DNA of 64,000 nucleotides from an uncultured Collinsella sp. (GCA_900541795.1 UQLC01000005.1:54139-118138), one strand, 5' to 3'; positions 1 through 8,259 are shown, counted from the stretch's first letter. Numbers and translations: made by a program. Notes: generated by a model not told the origin, from the letters alone.

Positions 1-289
1 ATGCAAGACGAACATTTCGCTGCAGAGCCTCGAGAATTCTGTCGCAAAAACCGGCATTTGAGGCGACGTCGACAACCTCGAATCCTTTTTTGCGCGCAAG
101 ATCGCCCAATGCGTTGAGGAGCACCGTTTTACCCGTGCCTCGGACACCCGAGATGCGCATGAGTCGATCGGGGGCACCAGGGCCATTCTCAAGAGCTTCG
201 GCAAAGTCATCCAAAACAGCGTCGCGTCCGATAAGCTCAGGTGGATTCATGCCCGCTGTTGGCTTAAAGGGATTAATAGCTTTTGACAT
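1..289 (-). CDS. ATP-binding (AAA/STAND-like) protein, N-terminal part
   Basis: Runs off the left window edge; only the first 96 residues are visible, beginning MSKAINPFKP. A Walker A motif GVRGTGKT lies at residues 48-55, after a segment (ELIGRDAVLDDFAEAL) typical of STAND/AAA ATPases that open with an 'IGR' motif. The start is supported by a GAGGAGG Shine-Dalgarno at about 291-299. Upstream lies a striking array of TTTARCA repeats, suggesting autoregulation. The family is an ATP-dependent switch protein, but substrate and partner cannot be told from this fragment. The ATPase call is firm; the biological role is unknown. Confidence 0.8.
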   Translation of the reverse strand, partial: MSKAINPFKPTAGMNPPELIGRDAVLDDFAEALENGPGAPDRLMRISGVRGTGKTVLLNALGDLARKKGFEVVDVASNAGFCDRILEALQRNVRLA

Positions 290-302
290 TCGACCTCCTC
301 TG

Positions 303-362
303 CCAGTTTTAACAACTTTAACAAAGTTTAGCAACTTTAGCAGAGTTTAACAGTTTTAGCAG
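303..362. repeat. Six tandem ~10-bp TTTARCA repeats upstream of the ATPase gene
   Basis: Reading the plus strand, units AGTTTTAACA, ACTTTAACAA, AGTTTAGCA, ACTTTAGCAG, AGTTTAACAG and TTTTAGCAG follow one another with a 9-10 bp period, about one helical turn. They lie just upstream of the ATPase Shine-Dalgarno in an otherwise GC-rich region. Phased short repeats immediately before a P-loop gene suggest cooperative binding of a regulator, possibly the product itself; that role is inference. Confidence 0.7.
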
Positions 363-450
363 GCTCGGCGGCTTTATGCCTTACCGATTCTGTCGGGTCC
401 TCCCGCCCGCACCGATACAAATAGCGCGGTGAGGCCCCTCTATACCGCCC

Positions 451-2892
451 CTACCCCAGCGAGCGATTGAGGGAGCCGAGCTCATCGTTGCCCATGGTGC
501 GCCACATTTGGAAGATACAACCGCGCGCCAGGAAAAAGAAACCGTTGTCGACCAGTTGCACAGCGGCATCTGCCAGCTGATTCGTCACGGCGGACACTGG
601 CGGCAGCTCTAGTCCAGCCTTGTGGATGGTCTCGACCGCTTCCTCGAACGTCGGCGGCTCATTGACACCCATCTCGTTCATAAGGCCCTGCATTTCCTCC
701 AGCGCGTTGCTACCCGACTCCTCGCCGCGCGGCACGAGGCGGTAGCACGCCAACGCGAGCTCGAGCTGATCGCAATTCCAATAGGCAAACGCCAAGCGAT
801 AGAACAGGTAGCCGATTGCAGAACGATCGCTGGCAATACGTAGGCCGTGGCGCGCCACCTCGATAATCTCGTCAAAGCGCTCCAGACGCGCAAGCACGTT
901 GATGAGCGCAAAGTGCGACTGCATGGACGAGCGCGCCAGATCGTAAAGATGGCGCACCTCGGGCAGTGCTCGTTCAAAGTCCTCCTGCTCGGCGTAAAAG
1001 CTGCAGATCTCGTGCTGGGCAAAGTACAGCGCATCGGGCGCACGAAGGATTCGCACAGAGCGGTCTTCTTCCAACACCGGTAGCACCATGCGCACCAGCT
1101 GGTTATCGCAAAACTGCGTTTGGACCGGACCTGTCGCCAAAAGCTCGGCGACGGCGCACTTGGCCTCCAACTCCTCAACAAGACGGGAAAAACCTTCAAA
1201 AGCACCTGTACGGTCGACTTTTGCCTGCTCGCGCAATTCAACAACACGGGCCACGTATGGATCGTCGTCCTCTTCCATGACCTCTAGCTCATCAGCCGTA
1301 TCGGCAAGCAGAAGGTCGCGCAACGCCGGCGGCAGCGAACGGTGGTCGTCACGCGGACGAGCGTGAACCTCAGCGGGCTCAATCGTCTCCGGAGCGGTTG
1401 ACTCATATGCCTCAAGCACACGCTTGCACGGCATATCGTCCATGTCCATGCTCTCAAGATCCTTGGCGACAGGCACGCAATCGGCCAGATAGGCCGCGCG
1501 CCCAAAGAAATACGTTGCGACAACGCGTTCGCCCTGCTCACTGTCGGGAGCAGCAATCTGCACATAGCAGCGCGTGATGCAGGTGCCCGCGGCAAAACAC
1601 GCTGCCGCAAGCGTGAGTGCCACGCGCGCATCGTGCTCCGCGGCCCAGATCGCGCGCGTGTCCTCGTCCAACTCGCGCCAGGCGTCATCTTGAGCGTCGT
1701 ATTCACGTTGTGGCATAGCATCAACGACAGACTGCCCAAACCGAACGAGCATGATCCCCTCGGCAACGTTTGCCCGATAGGTATAGTCGAGCCGCGTGAC
1801 CACGTTAAGTGCCTCGACAATACGCGCGAAGCGGGTACGCACATCCCACTCACCGCCCGGCTGGCAAGCCACCGTACCCGGTTTGCCCCACGGGTTATCG
1901 CTCGAGGCCGTATCGAGCAGTCGGGGAACATCGTTGGTCGTCTTGGCGATATGCCACGCATCAAAGAGCGCGCAGCCCTCAAGGCTCGGCGAGGATGCCG
2001 CAGGGACCAATCCGGCCCCGATGTGCTCAAGGATGCCGGAGAGACGGTTAAGACGGCACTCGATGGCAAGCAGCATGTCAATCTCGTCCTGGTCCAGCAG
2101 GCTGCGATCAAAATTGAGATAGAAAAGCTTTGAGCGATCGATGCGAGCCAGGCTCATCTCGGACTTAGCGGCGATGGCGCGCAAGCGGGGCAAGTCAATT
2201 TCACTCATAAGGGCGGCGGCATAGCGCTCGATACCGCTCGGATTCTCGGCATGGTCAACGCGGTAGAGCAGCGTCTCAATAGCGTCAGGTAGCGGTGCCG
2301 TGTTAAAGCCCAAAAACACCTCGACCGGCTCGGGCAACTTTACGAGCTTGATCTTGTCGACAACGTTTTGCATACCCTCGTCGAGTCCGTCGGCGTCCGC
2401 CGTGCTCGCAATGGTATTTTCGGAGTCAGCGAATATCACGTAGCGCAGGAACATCGATGCCATGAACTCACCGTAAGGAAGGGAGCGGGTCGAATTCCAT
2501 GTCTCGTGATCGGACTGTTCGCGCATGGGACCTTCGGGAGAGCCGACGGTTCGCGCGCACGCGCGCATCGTGCCGTTTGCTCCCCTCACCATAATCTCAC
2601 CAATACCGGAGTCCGAGTCGTCAAGGACCAGTTCCATGTCGGGATCGTTGGGCAGCGGAGCCTCGCTAACGGGGCGGTCCACCTTGTACACCTCACCCGA
2701 AACGCTTACGTAGCCCAAAAGCGACACATGGCTTTTGCCAACGAATTCGACGACATAACAAGATTCATGCTGATCCTCGCCAAAGAGTTTCCAGGCCACG
2801 CCATATGAGCGTCCCGCAGGCTGCTCGGGCATCACCGGAAAGCGCTTCTTGGGATCGAGAAACCTGAGCTTGTATGTCGGACGCTCTGCCAC
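451..2892 (-). CDS. Large TPR-containing hypothetical protein
   Basis: An 813-residue protein starting at GTG (MAERPTYKLRFLD) with an AGGG-type ribosome site. I do not recognise the N-terminal two thirds, which is acidic and soluble-looking, with no signal peptide or membrane segment. Residues about 640-750 read as tetratricopeptide-like helical pairs (for example YAEQEDFERALPEVRHLYDL, and FAYWNCDQLELALACYRLV). TPRs usually mediate protein contacts. It stands alone on the minus strand between the repeat-flanked ATPase gene and tRNA-Arg. Function unknown; could be a lineage-specific scaffold. Confidence 0.75.
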   Translation of the reverse strand: MAERPTYKLRFLDPKKRFPVMPEQPAGRSYGVAWKLFGEDQHESCYVVEFVGKSHVSLLGYVSVSGEVYKVDRPVSEAPLPNDPDMELVLDDSDSGIGEIMVRGANGTMRACARTVGSPEGPMREQSDHETWNSTRSLPYGEFMASMFLRYVIFADSENTIASTADADGLDEGMQNVVDKIKLVKLPEPVEVFLGFNTAPLPDAIETLLYRVDHAENPSGIERYAAALMSEIDLPRLRAIAAKSEMSLARIDRSKLFYLNFDRSLLDQDEIDMLLAIECRLNRLSGILEHIGAGLVPAASSPSLEGCALFDAWHIAKTTNDVPRLLDTASSDNPWGKPGTVACQPGGEWDVRTRFARIVEALNVVTRLDYTYRANVAEGIMLVRFGQSVVDAMPQREYDAQDDAWRELDEDTRAIWAAEHDARVALTLAAACFAAGTCITRCYVQIAAPDSEQGERVVATYFFGRAAYLADCVPVAKDLESMDMDDMPCKRVLEAYESTAPETIEPAEVHARPRDDHRSLPPALRDLLLADTADELEVMEEDDDPYVARVVELREQAKVDRTGAFEGFSRLVEELEAKCAVAELLATGPVQTQFCDNQLVRMVLPVLEEDRSVRILRAPDALYFAQHEICSFYAEQEDFERALPEVRHLYDLARSSMQSHFALINVLARLERFDEIIEVARHGLRIASDRSAIGYLFYRLAFAYWNCDQLELALACYRLVPRGEESGSNALEEMQGLMNEMGVNEPPTFEEAVETIHKAGLELPPVSAVTNQLADAAVQLVDNGFFFLARGCIFQMWRTMGNDELGSLNRSLG

Positions 2893-3020
2893 GAAATATC
2901 ACCCTGATCGGTCGCTTGAGAAGGAGTGGTCGCGAATAAGTCGCGACATCTACTCGGAATCTTACACGAGTCGACAGGAAATCGTCCCTTTGGACAAAAG
3001 CACTCAAGCTAGCGCAAAAG

Positions 3021-3264
3021 AAAAGCCCCCGTTGCCGGGAGCTTTAATCTCAAATGGTGCGGCGTATAGGATTCCGCGCATCCGCTGCGCGGATCCGCAC
3101 CGGCTTCGCCCGCCTGCCGGCGTGCTCGCCCGCGGGCTAAAAACGCTCCGCGTTTTCTTGACGCCCGCGCCTCGACCGAGGTTCGAATCTCCGCAATGCC
3201 CCCGTAAAGGAAAAGCCCCCGTTGCCGGAGGCTTTCAATTTCAATTGGTGCGGCGTATAGGATT
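3021..3264. repeat. Tandem duplication of tRNA-Arg 3' end and terminator around a hairpin-rich element
   Basis: Segment 3021-3073 (terminator hairpin plus the last 19 nt of tRNA-Arg including CCA) is repeated at 3211-3264, where it belongs to the intact tRNA. Between them, 3074-3210 holds a GC-rich element with successive hairpins: ATCCGC-TGC-GCGGAT, CCGGC...GCCGG, and AAAACGC-TCC-GCGTTTT. It ends in a plus-strand T-arm-like string GAGGTTCGAATCTC. The duplication breaks inside the T-loop, as integration at a tRNA 3' end would. A very similar element sits at tRNA-Leu (8010-8259). Confidence 0.85.
3211..3235 (-). terminator. Intrinsic terminator of tRNA-Arg
   Basis: On the minus strand a GCCTCCG / CGGGGGC stem with a GCAA-type loop is followed by TTTTCC, about 10 nt past the tRNA CCA end. 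Confidence 0.8.
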
Positions 3265-3322
3265 CGAACCTATGACGTTCTGATTCGTAGTCAGACCCTC
3301 TATCCAGCTGAGGTAACGCCGC
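3246..3322 (-). tRNA. tRNA-Arg(ACG)
   Basis: A 77-nt cloverleaf with acceptor GCGGCGT/ACGCCGC, D-arm CTCAGCTGGATAGAG, anticodon stem-loop CTGACTACGAATCAG giving anticodon ACG, and T-arm TAGGTTCGAATCCTA. CCA is encoded. It reads CGN arginine codons after A34-to-inosine editing. Confidence 0.97.
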
Positions 3323-3330
3323 AGCGCAAG

Positions 3331-3363
3331 ACATATAAAACCACTTTAGCTTATTGGAGTCAA
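3331..3363 (-). promoter_or_regulatory. Promoter of tRNA-Arg
   Basis: On the minus strand TTGACT (3358-3363) precedes an AT-rich TTTTATATG about 17-20 nt downstream, just before the tRNA 5' end. The -35 box is good; the exact -10 register is uncertain. Confidence 0.55.
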
Positions 3364-3399
3364 GCACAATCTCAAACTTTTTTGTGGAACGCAGTTTTG

Positions 3400-3777
3400 T
3401 CATGCTGCTCCGCATATACCGCTGTTCCCCGTACGATCGATTGGCTTTTCGATCACGTCGAACTTGGCATCAAGTTCCCTCAGGAGCGATCTCACCCGCT
3501 GGGCACAATCATAATCGGCAAACGAGATGCTCAGCATGCGCGCGACCTGGTTGGAAGTCCCAACTCCATAGAAGTGCTCCAGCGCCACAAGTCCCTCGTG
3601 CATCACAAAGGTCTCGACCACATGCGGCGACTCCTCAAAGCACCATTGTGTCAACGGACCCTCACTCGTCTGCCGAACCACCAGGCCGCCCATGCCAGAC
3701 GGCTCACACGTTACAAGCAGGTACTCCCCGCCCTCGTCGCTCTCAAACAAAACCACCCGATCATCAAACAGCTCCAT
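3400..3777 (-). CDS. Small hypothetical protein (125 aa)
   Basis: Begins MELFDDRVVLFESDEGGEYL and encodes an acidic, soluble 125-residue protein with no membrane segment. I do not recognise a family. The region AEYDC/QRVRSLLRELDAKFDVIE near the C-terminus looks helical. It is a single gene on the minus strand between serS and tRNA-Arg, about 170 bp upstream of serS's terminator in reverse order. A regulatory or accessory role is possible but nothing in the sequence shows it. Confidence 0.6.
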   Translation of the reverse strand: MELFDDRVVLFESDEGGEYLLVTCEPSGMGGLVVRQTSEGPLTQWCFEESPHVVETFVMHEGLVALEHFYGVGTSNQVARMLSISFADYDCAQRVRSLLRELDAKFDVIEKPIDRTGNSGICGAA

Positions 3778-3904
3778 CGCGTCCCCTTTCTCTCGCTCTT
3801 ATTTAGCAAAAGCATAGCAGGTAGATGGCTGTATACAGAACAGTTGTTCGTGTGTTTTCTATTGAGCTGTCCGCACGACATGATATGGACCTGCGCACGA
3901 AATA

Positions 3905-3926
3905 GGGCGCCCCCGAAGGAGCGCCC
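3905..3926 (-). terminator. serS terminator hairpin
   Basis: GGGCGC stem arms (3905-3910 and 3921-3926) close around a CCCCGAAGGA-type loop, 24 nt beyond the serS stop codon; the tail TATTTCG is only weakly T-rich. Confidence 0.6.
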
Positions 3927-3950
3927 TTGCATATCCCCTATGCAGCCAAG

Positions 3951-5234
3951 TTACGCGACCGGCCCGATCTTCTCGAGACCGCCCATGTAAGGACGCAGAA
4001 CCTCGGGGATCGTGATGGTGCCGTCGGCGTTCTGGTAATTCTCCAGAATGGCGGCCATGGTGCGGCCAGCCGGCAGGCCGGAACCGTTAAGGGTGTGCAG
4101 GTAGCGCGAACCCTTGAAGTTCTCGGGGTCGCGATACTTGATGTTGGCGCGGCGAGCCTGGAAGTCACCGCAGTTGGAGCAGGAGCTGATCTCCTTGTAG
4201 GCGTTGTAGCTCGGCAGCCAGACTTCGATGTCGTAGGTCTGACGGGCAGAGAAGCCCAGGTCGCCGGTGCACAGGCTAATCACGCGATACGGAAGGCCCA
4301 GCTGCTGCAGCAGGTACTCGGCCTCGGCGGTCATGCTCTCGAGCTCCTCGTCGGACTCCTCCGGCTTAGCGAACTTGACCATCTCGACCTTGTCGAACTC
4401 GTGCTGACGGATGATGCCACGGGTGTCGCGACCGGCGGAACCGGCCTCCTCGCGGAAGCAGGGAGTGAAGGCGGTGTAGCGGCGCGGCAGGGTGTCGGCC
4501 TCGAGAACCTCGCCGGCGTGCAGGTTGGTGAGCACGACCTCGGCGGTGGGGATCAGGAAGTTGTCGCCCGAGACGTGATAGGCGTCGTCCTCGAACTTGG
4601 GCAGCTGGCCCGTACCGAACATGGTCTGACGCTTGACGACGATAGGCGGCCACCACTCCTTGAAGCCACGGCTCGTGTGCGTGTCCAGGAAGAAGTTGAT
4701 AAGGGCGCGCTCCAGGCGGGCGCCGGCGCCACCGAGAACGGTGAAGCGGCTGCCGGAGAGCTTGTTGCCGCGCTCGAAGTCGAGGATGTCGAGGTCGGTG
4801 CCCAGATCCCAGTGCGGCTTAAAGTCGAAGTCGAACTCGCGCGGGGTGCCCCAACGACGGCGCTCGATGTTCTCGTCCTCGTCCTTGCCGTACGGCGTGG
4901 CCTCGCAAGGGATGTTGGGCAGGTGAGCCATAAAGTCGTACTGCTCCTGCTCGAGAGCAGTGCGGCGCTCGGCCAGACCGTCAATCTTCTCGTTGACGGC
5001 GCGCACGGCCTCCTTGGCGGCCTCGGCCTCGTCCTTCTTGCCCTCCTTCATCAGGGCGCCGATCTTCTTGGACTCGGCGTTGCGCGTGGCCTGGAGCTCC
5101 TCGACCTCGGTGATGACGGCACGACGCTCGTCGTCGAGCTCAAAGAACTTCTCGCGGTCCCAAGACGTCTGGCGGTTAGCCATGGCGACATCGATGGCAT
5201 CGGGGTTCTCGCGAACAAACTTGATATCAAGCAT
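3951..5234 (-). CDS. serS: Serine--tRNA ligase
   Basis: Cytosolic class II synthetase charging tRNA-Ser (and tRNA-Sec where present). The 427-residue product fits the family length. An N-terminal long coiled-coil arm (about residues 30-100, ELDDERRAVITEVEEL onward) binds the tRNA variable arm. Class II motif 2 is visible as FREEAGSAGRDTRGIIRQHEF, and motif 3 as GSGLPAGRTMAAILEN near the C-terminus. I chose ATG at 5234 (MLDIKFVRENP) over a longer in-frame start because it follows GGAGGATCTA and matches the usual SerS N-terminus. Monocistronic, ending at a hairpin. Confidence 0.97.
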   Translation of the reverse strand: MLDIKFVRENPDAIDVAMANRQTSWDREKFFELDDERRAVITEVEELQATRNAESKKIGALMKEGKKDEAEAAKEAVRAVNEKIDGLAERRTALEQEQYDFMAHLPNIPCEATPYGKDEDENIERRRWGTPREFDFDFKPHWDLGTDLDILDFERGNKLSGSRFTVLGGAGARLERALINFFLDTHTSRGFKEWWPPIVVKRQTMFGTGQLPKFEDDAYHVSGDNFLIPTAEVVLTNLHAGEVLEADTLPRRYTAFTPCFREEAGSAGRDTRGIIRQHEFDKVEMVKFAKPEESDEELESMTAEAEYLLQQLGLPYRVISLCTGDLGFSARQTYDIEVWLPSYNAYKEISSCSNCGDFQARRANIKYRDPENFKGSRYLHTLNGSGLPAGRTMAAILENYQNADGTITIPEVLRPYMGGLEKIGPVA

Positions 5235-5345
5235 TAGATCCTCCGGCGATATACATTCCATTTAGGTTGCAACCTTGTACATGTATGGGCAAGTATATAC
5301 TTATGAGCGTTTACGACCCAACTCAACTACGCAAGAAGGCACCCA

Positions 5346-5519
5346 ATGGACGCAGTTTTTTCCTTTTTGTTTGGCACCCGCACCGGTTTTGCCATCCTTT
5401 TCGCCGGCGGCATCCTGTTATTTGCGATTCTTGCCTTTGTAATGGAGAAGCGCACCCATAAGATGTACGTCGACCGCGGGCCCAAGTCCGAGGATGAGGA
5501 AGACAGCTTCTGGGACTAA
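5346..5519 (+). CDS. Small single-pass membrane protein (57 aa)
   Basis: A short gene divergent from serS. ATG at 5346 follows AAGAAGG, and the product starts MDAVFSFLFGTRTGF, then has one hydrophobic helix of about 20 residues (AILFAGGILLFAILAFV), a basic EKRTHKMY stretch and an acidic tail ending SEDEEDSFWD. The positive-inside pattern suggests a cytoplasmic acidic C-terminus. No family recognised. A strong hairpin terminator follows at 5572-5614, which supports it being a real transcription unit. Confidence 0.7.
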   Translation: MDAVFSFLFGTRTGFAILFAGGILLFAILAFVMEKRTHKMYVDRGPKSEDEEDSFWD

Positions 5520-5682
5520 CCTGCCAAAAAGGGACAGGTTTATTTTGGTCGGTTTTATCTGGGTAAACGCAAGCGCCCCGCAACCGGTAATGATCCGGTT
5601 GCGGGGCGCTTTTCGCACATACGACAAAACCGCAGAAAATACCTGCCAAAAATAAACCCTTCCTTTTTTTGGTCGGTTTTAC
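5520..5682. repeat. Inverted dispersed repeats flanking a terminator
   Basis: A roughly 40-50 bp sequence built on CCTGCC, GGACAGGTTTATTTTGG and GGTTTTATCTGG occurs at 5520-5570; a related copy in the opposite orientation lies at 5642-5682. Both flank the hairpin terminator at 5572-5614. A third copy is at 61126-61176, 55 kb away, so this is a dispersed intergenic repeat family. Confidence 0.75.
5572..5614 (+). terminator. Strong intrinsic terminator
   Basis: A perfect 16-bp stem (AGCGCCCCGCAACCGG and its complement, 5572-5587 with 5595-5610) has a 7-nt loop and a TTTT tail on the plus strand. It ends the small membrane protein gene and may also stop convergent proC transcription. Confidence 0.85.
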
Positions 5683-6449
5683 TGGAGAGTTGCGTCGATT
5701 GCCTTGACCAGGGCGCTGCGCATGCCGGCGTCCTCGAGCGCAACGACGCCCTTGATGGTGGCACCACCGGGCGAGCATACGGCATCCTTCATCGCCGCAG
5801 GATGCTGGCCAGTTGCAAGCTGCAGCTTTGCCGTACCCAACACCATCTGGCTCACAATGCGATAGGCATCGGCACGCGGGATACCGTGCTTGACCGCTGC
5901 ATCGCCCAGGGCCTCGATTGCCATGGCGACAAATGCCGGAGCGCAACCACCCACCGTGCCGCCCACAAACAGCAGGCTCGTATCGAGTTCGACCACCGCA
6001 CCGAGCTTGCCAAGCAGATCAAGCACCACTGCGCTCTGCTCATCACTAAGCGTGGAAGCCTTCTCGCAAGCGATGACGCCCTCGCCCACCGAAACCGGTG
6101 TGTTGGGCACCGTCGAGATATGCGCGACGCCCGGCAGGACCTGCTCCCACTTGGCACTGTCCCAGGTCCAGGCAACCGACAGAACGACCTTTTTGGCAAG
6201 AGCATCCTTGAGCGGGGCGAATACCTTCTCGATCATGTACGGTTTGACCGCAGCGACCACGATATCGGATGCGGCGACAACCTCGGCGGCATCGTGGCAG
6301 GCGACCATGCCGCGCGCCTCGCAGCGCTCAACCAGTGCGTCGTAGCAACCCGCGCAGGCGCACATGTCGCTCGCAGCTACACCGGCAGCGATCCAGCCAT
6401 CGGCCATAGCGCTCGCCATATTGCCAAAACCGACAAATCCAATCTTCAT
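5679..6449 (-). CDS. proC: Pyrroline-5-carboxylate reductase
   Basis: Catalyses the last step of proline synthesis, reducing delta-1-pyrroline-5-carboxylate with NAD(P)H in the cytoplasm. The N-terminal Rossmann motif GFVGFGNMASAM is at residues 4-15. The C-terminal family signature is recognisable (MVLGTAKL..., then DAVCSPGGATIKGV). At 256 residues it is slightly short but complete. It is followed after 73 bp by rlmH in reverse order on the same strand. No other proline gene is nearby, so regulation cannot be inferred. Confidence 0.95.
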   Translation of the reverse strand: MKIGFVGFGNMASAMADGWIAAGVAASDMCACAGCYDALVERCEARGMVACHDAAEVVAASDIVVAAVKPYMIEKVFAPLKDALAKKVVLSVAWTWDSAKWEQVLPGVAHISTVPNTPVSVGEGVIACEKASTLSDEQSAVVLDLLGKLGAVVELDTSLLFVGGTVGGCAPAFVAMAIEALGDAAVKHGIPRADAYRIVSQMVLGTAKLQLATGQHPAAMKDAVCSPGGATIKGVVALEDAGMRSALVKAIDATLQ

Positions 6450-6522
6450 ATCTCATAGTCCTTTCAGACACATTCCTCAAAACGAAAGGTATTGTCCCAC
6501 GCCATTGTTTCGTATTGCCGAC

Positions 6523-6993
6523 CTATTTGTGATACGGCTCGCCACGGCTGATCTTGCAGGCGCGGTAGATTTGCTCCAGCAGCACCACGCGCGCCAAGTT
6601 ATGCGGCAAGGTAATGCGTCCAAAGCTGAGCATCTCGTCGGCGCGGGCGCGCACCTCATCGCTCACGCCGTCCGAACCGCCAATCACAAAGGCGATGTCG
6701 CTGCTGCCTCGCAGCATAAGATCGTCAAGCCTCGCCGAGAGCTCCTCACTCGAACGCTCCTTGCCCTCGATAGCCAGCAGGATCACATGCGCTCGAGACG
6801 GCAATGCAGCAAGAATTGCCGCCCCCTCCTTGTCGCGCGCGGCATCCACGCCGCCCGCCTTAGCCGGGTCGATATCGGCCACCTCGCGGATATCCACCTT
6901 GGCATAGGCGCCTAGGCGCTTGGTGTACTCAGCGCACGCGTCCTTCCAAAAGCGCTCTTTGAGCTTGCCAACACAAACGACGGTGTATTTCAC
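6523..6993 (-). CDS. rlmH: 23S rRNA (pseudouridine-1915-N3)-methyltransferase RlmH
   Basis: A small SPOUT-fold methyltransferase that methylates pseudouridine 1915 in helix 69 of 23S rRNA, using SAM on assembled 70S ribosomes. The 156-residue length is typical. Diagnostic segments are the SAM-binding knot IAFVIGGSDGVSDEVR and the C-terminal LPHNLARVVLLEQIYRA followed by GEPYHK, which is almost invariant in the family. It begins 7 bp after the SPFH gene stop, so the two are probably co-transcribed. Confidence 0.97.
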   Translation of the reverse strand: MKYTVVCVGKLKERFWKDACAEYTKRLGAYAKVDIREVADIDPAKAGGVDAARDKEGAAILAALPSRAHVILLAIEGKERSSEELSARLDDLMLRGSSDIAFVIGGSDGVSDEVRARADEMLSFGRITLPHNLARVVLLEQIYRACKISRGEPYHK

Positions 6994-6999
6994 GCGTGC

Positions 7000-7938
7000 C
7001 TACTCCTTTGACTCGTTCTGAACCTTACCGGCAGCCAGCATCTGCTCGAACATAGAGGCCGACTGCGAAAAGTCGCTCGGCAGCACGACCGTCGAGGTTT
7101 TACCCGTGCGAGCGAACTCCGTCATCATCTCGGACCACTGCGTAAACATGAACAGTTGGTTGGCCTCGTCATTGCCGACACCCGTCTCTTGGATGATCTC
7201 GAGCGAATCTTTGATACCCAGCGCGATGGCCTTGCGCTGGTTGGCGATGCCCTCGCCCGCCTTTTCCATAGCCTCAGCCTCGGCGGTCGCCTCGGTGACG
7301 CGCTTGATGCGGTCGGCCTCAGCGAGCTCCTGTGCCGCAGCGCGCTTGCGCTGGGCAGCGTTGATGTCGTTCATGGAGTTCTCAACCTCGGTCGGCAGTG
7401 CGATTTTGGTGATGAGCGTCGACACGAGGGTGAAGCCGTAGGCGGCCATCTGCTCGGAAACGGTAGCGTTGACATCCTTGGCGATGTCATCCTTCTTGGC
7501 AAAGACCTCATCGAGTGTGTAGACGGGGATCGAAGAGCGCAGGGCGTCGGTGATGAAGTCACGCATCTGGTCGACGGGCTCCTGCAGCATGTAGTAGCTC
7601 TTGTAGATACCCGAATCTGCCGGGCCGGCGCCCATGTCATAGCTCACGTGGTACTGAGCAGAGACCTCAAGGCCGATGGTCACGTTGTCCTGGGTCTTAA
7701 CGTCGATGCCAAAACCGTTTTTCATGGTGCGCAGGCTCACCGTGGCGGCCTTGCGGTCGATCACGGGCACCTTCATGTGGAAGCCCGCGTTGACGATGCG
7801 GTTAAACTTGCCCAGGCGCTCGATGATCACGGCATGCTGTTGTTCAACGACATAGCAGGCGTTGGGAAGCAGCAGCAACAGGATGATGATGGGAATCAAA
7901 AGGCTCGTAAGGGCGGCGATGATACCGGACAACAGCAT
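7000..7938 (-). CDS. SPFH/band 7 membrane protein
   Basis: A 312-residue stomatin/prohibitin-type protein. One N-terminal membrane helix (about residues 5-28, IIAALTSLLIPIIILLLLLP) is followed by the SPFH domain (VVEQQHAVIIERLGKFNRIV) and a C-terminal charged coiled-coil segment (AAQRKRAAAQELAEADRIK). These proteins oligomerise at the inner membrane and organise microdomains or protect proteases. ATG 7938 (MLLSGIIAAL) is preferred because GAGGAG precedes it; a longer in-frame start lacks one. Pairs with rlmH downstream; no NfeD-type partner gene is visible. Confidence 0.9.
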   Translation of the reverse strand: MLLSGIIAALTSLLIPIIILLLLLPNACYVVEQQHAVIIERLGKFNRIVNAGFHMKVPVIDRKAATVSLRTMKNGFGIDVKTQDNVTIGLEVSAQYHVSYDMGAGPADSGIYKSYYMLQEPVDQMRDFITDALRSSIPVYTLDEVFAKKDDIAKDVNATVSEQMAAYGFTLVSTLITKIALPTEVENSMNDINAAQRKRAAAQELAEADRIKRVTEATAEAEAMEKAGEGIANQRKAIALGIKDSLEIIQETGVGNDEANQLFMFTQWSEMMTEFARTGKTSTVVLPSDFSQSASMFEQMLAAGKVQNESKE

Positions 7939-8009
7939 GGTCTCTCCTCTGATAGGCACACGTTGGCATTAGGATACCCGCACGAAGCAGCAACGTGACA
8001 TCAACAAGA

Positions 8010-8259
8010 GGCCCATAACAAAAAGCTCCCATTGCTGGGAGCTCTTTCAATCAATGGTGCGGGCGAAAGGACGTCCGCGTATCCGCTTCGCGGATCCGCA
8101 CCGGCTTCGCCCGCCTGCCGGCGGACTCGCCAGCTCGCTAAAAACGCTCCGCGTTTTCTTTACGCTCGCTCCTTCACAGGTTCAAGTCCCTGTGATGGGC
8201 CCATAAAAAAAGCTCCCATTGCTGGGAGCTCTTTCAATCAATGGTGCGGGCGAAAGGAC
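8010..8259. repeat. Tandem duplication of tRNA-Leu 3' end and terminator around the same hairpin-rich element
   Basis: Segment 8010-8072 (terminator hairpin plus the last 18 nt of tRNA-Leu) recurs at 8199-8259 as part of the intact tRNA, a period of about 189 bp. The sequence between (8073-8198) closely matches the tRNA-Arg element: shared blocks include ATCCGC-TTC-GCGGAT, CCGGCTTCGCCCGCCTGCCGG split by its loop, AAAACGC-TCC-GCGTTTT and a plus-strand CAGGTTCAAGTCC T-arm-like end. The two loci are about 5 kb apart. Confidence 0.85.
8205..8230 (-). terminator. Intrinsic terminator of tRNA-Leu
   Basis: On the minus strand, AGCTCCCAGCAATGGGAGCT forms a stem with a short loop, followed by TTTTTT. 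A second copy lies at 8022-8041 in the duplicated segment. Confidence 0.85.

Noticed and set aside
2368..2808. 146-residue plus-strand frame within the TPR gene
   Set aside because: Antisense shadow with no start signal or motif.
3927..5237. A 436-residue open frame on the plus strand
   Set aside because: Exact antisense of serS.
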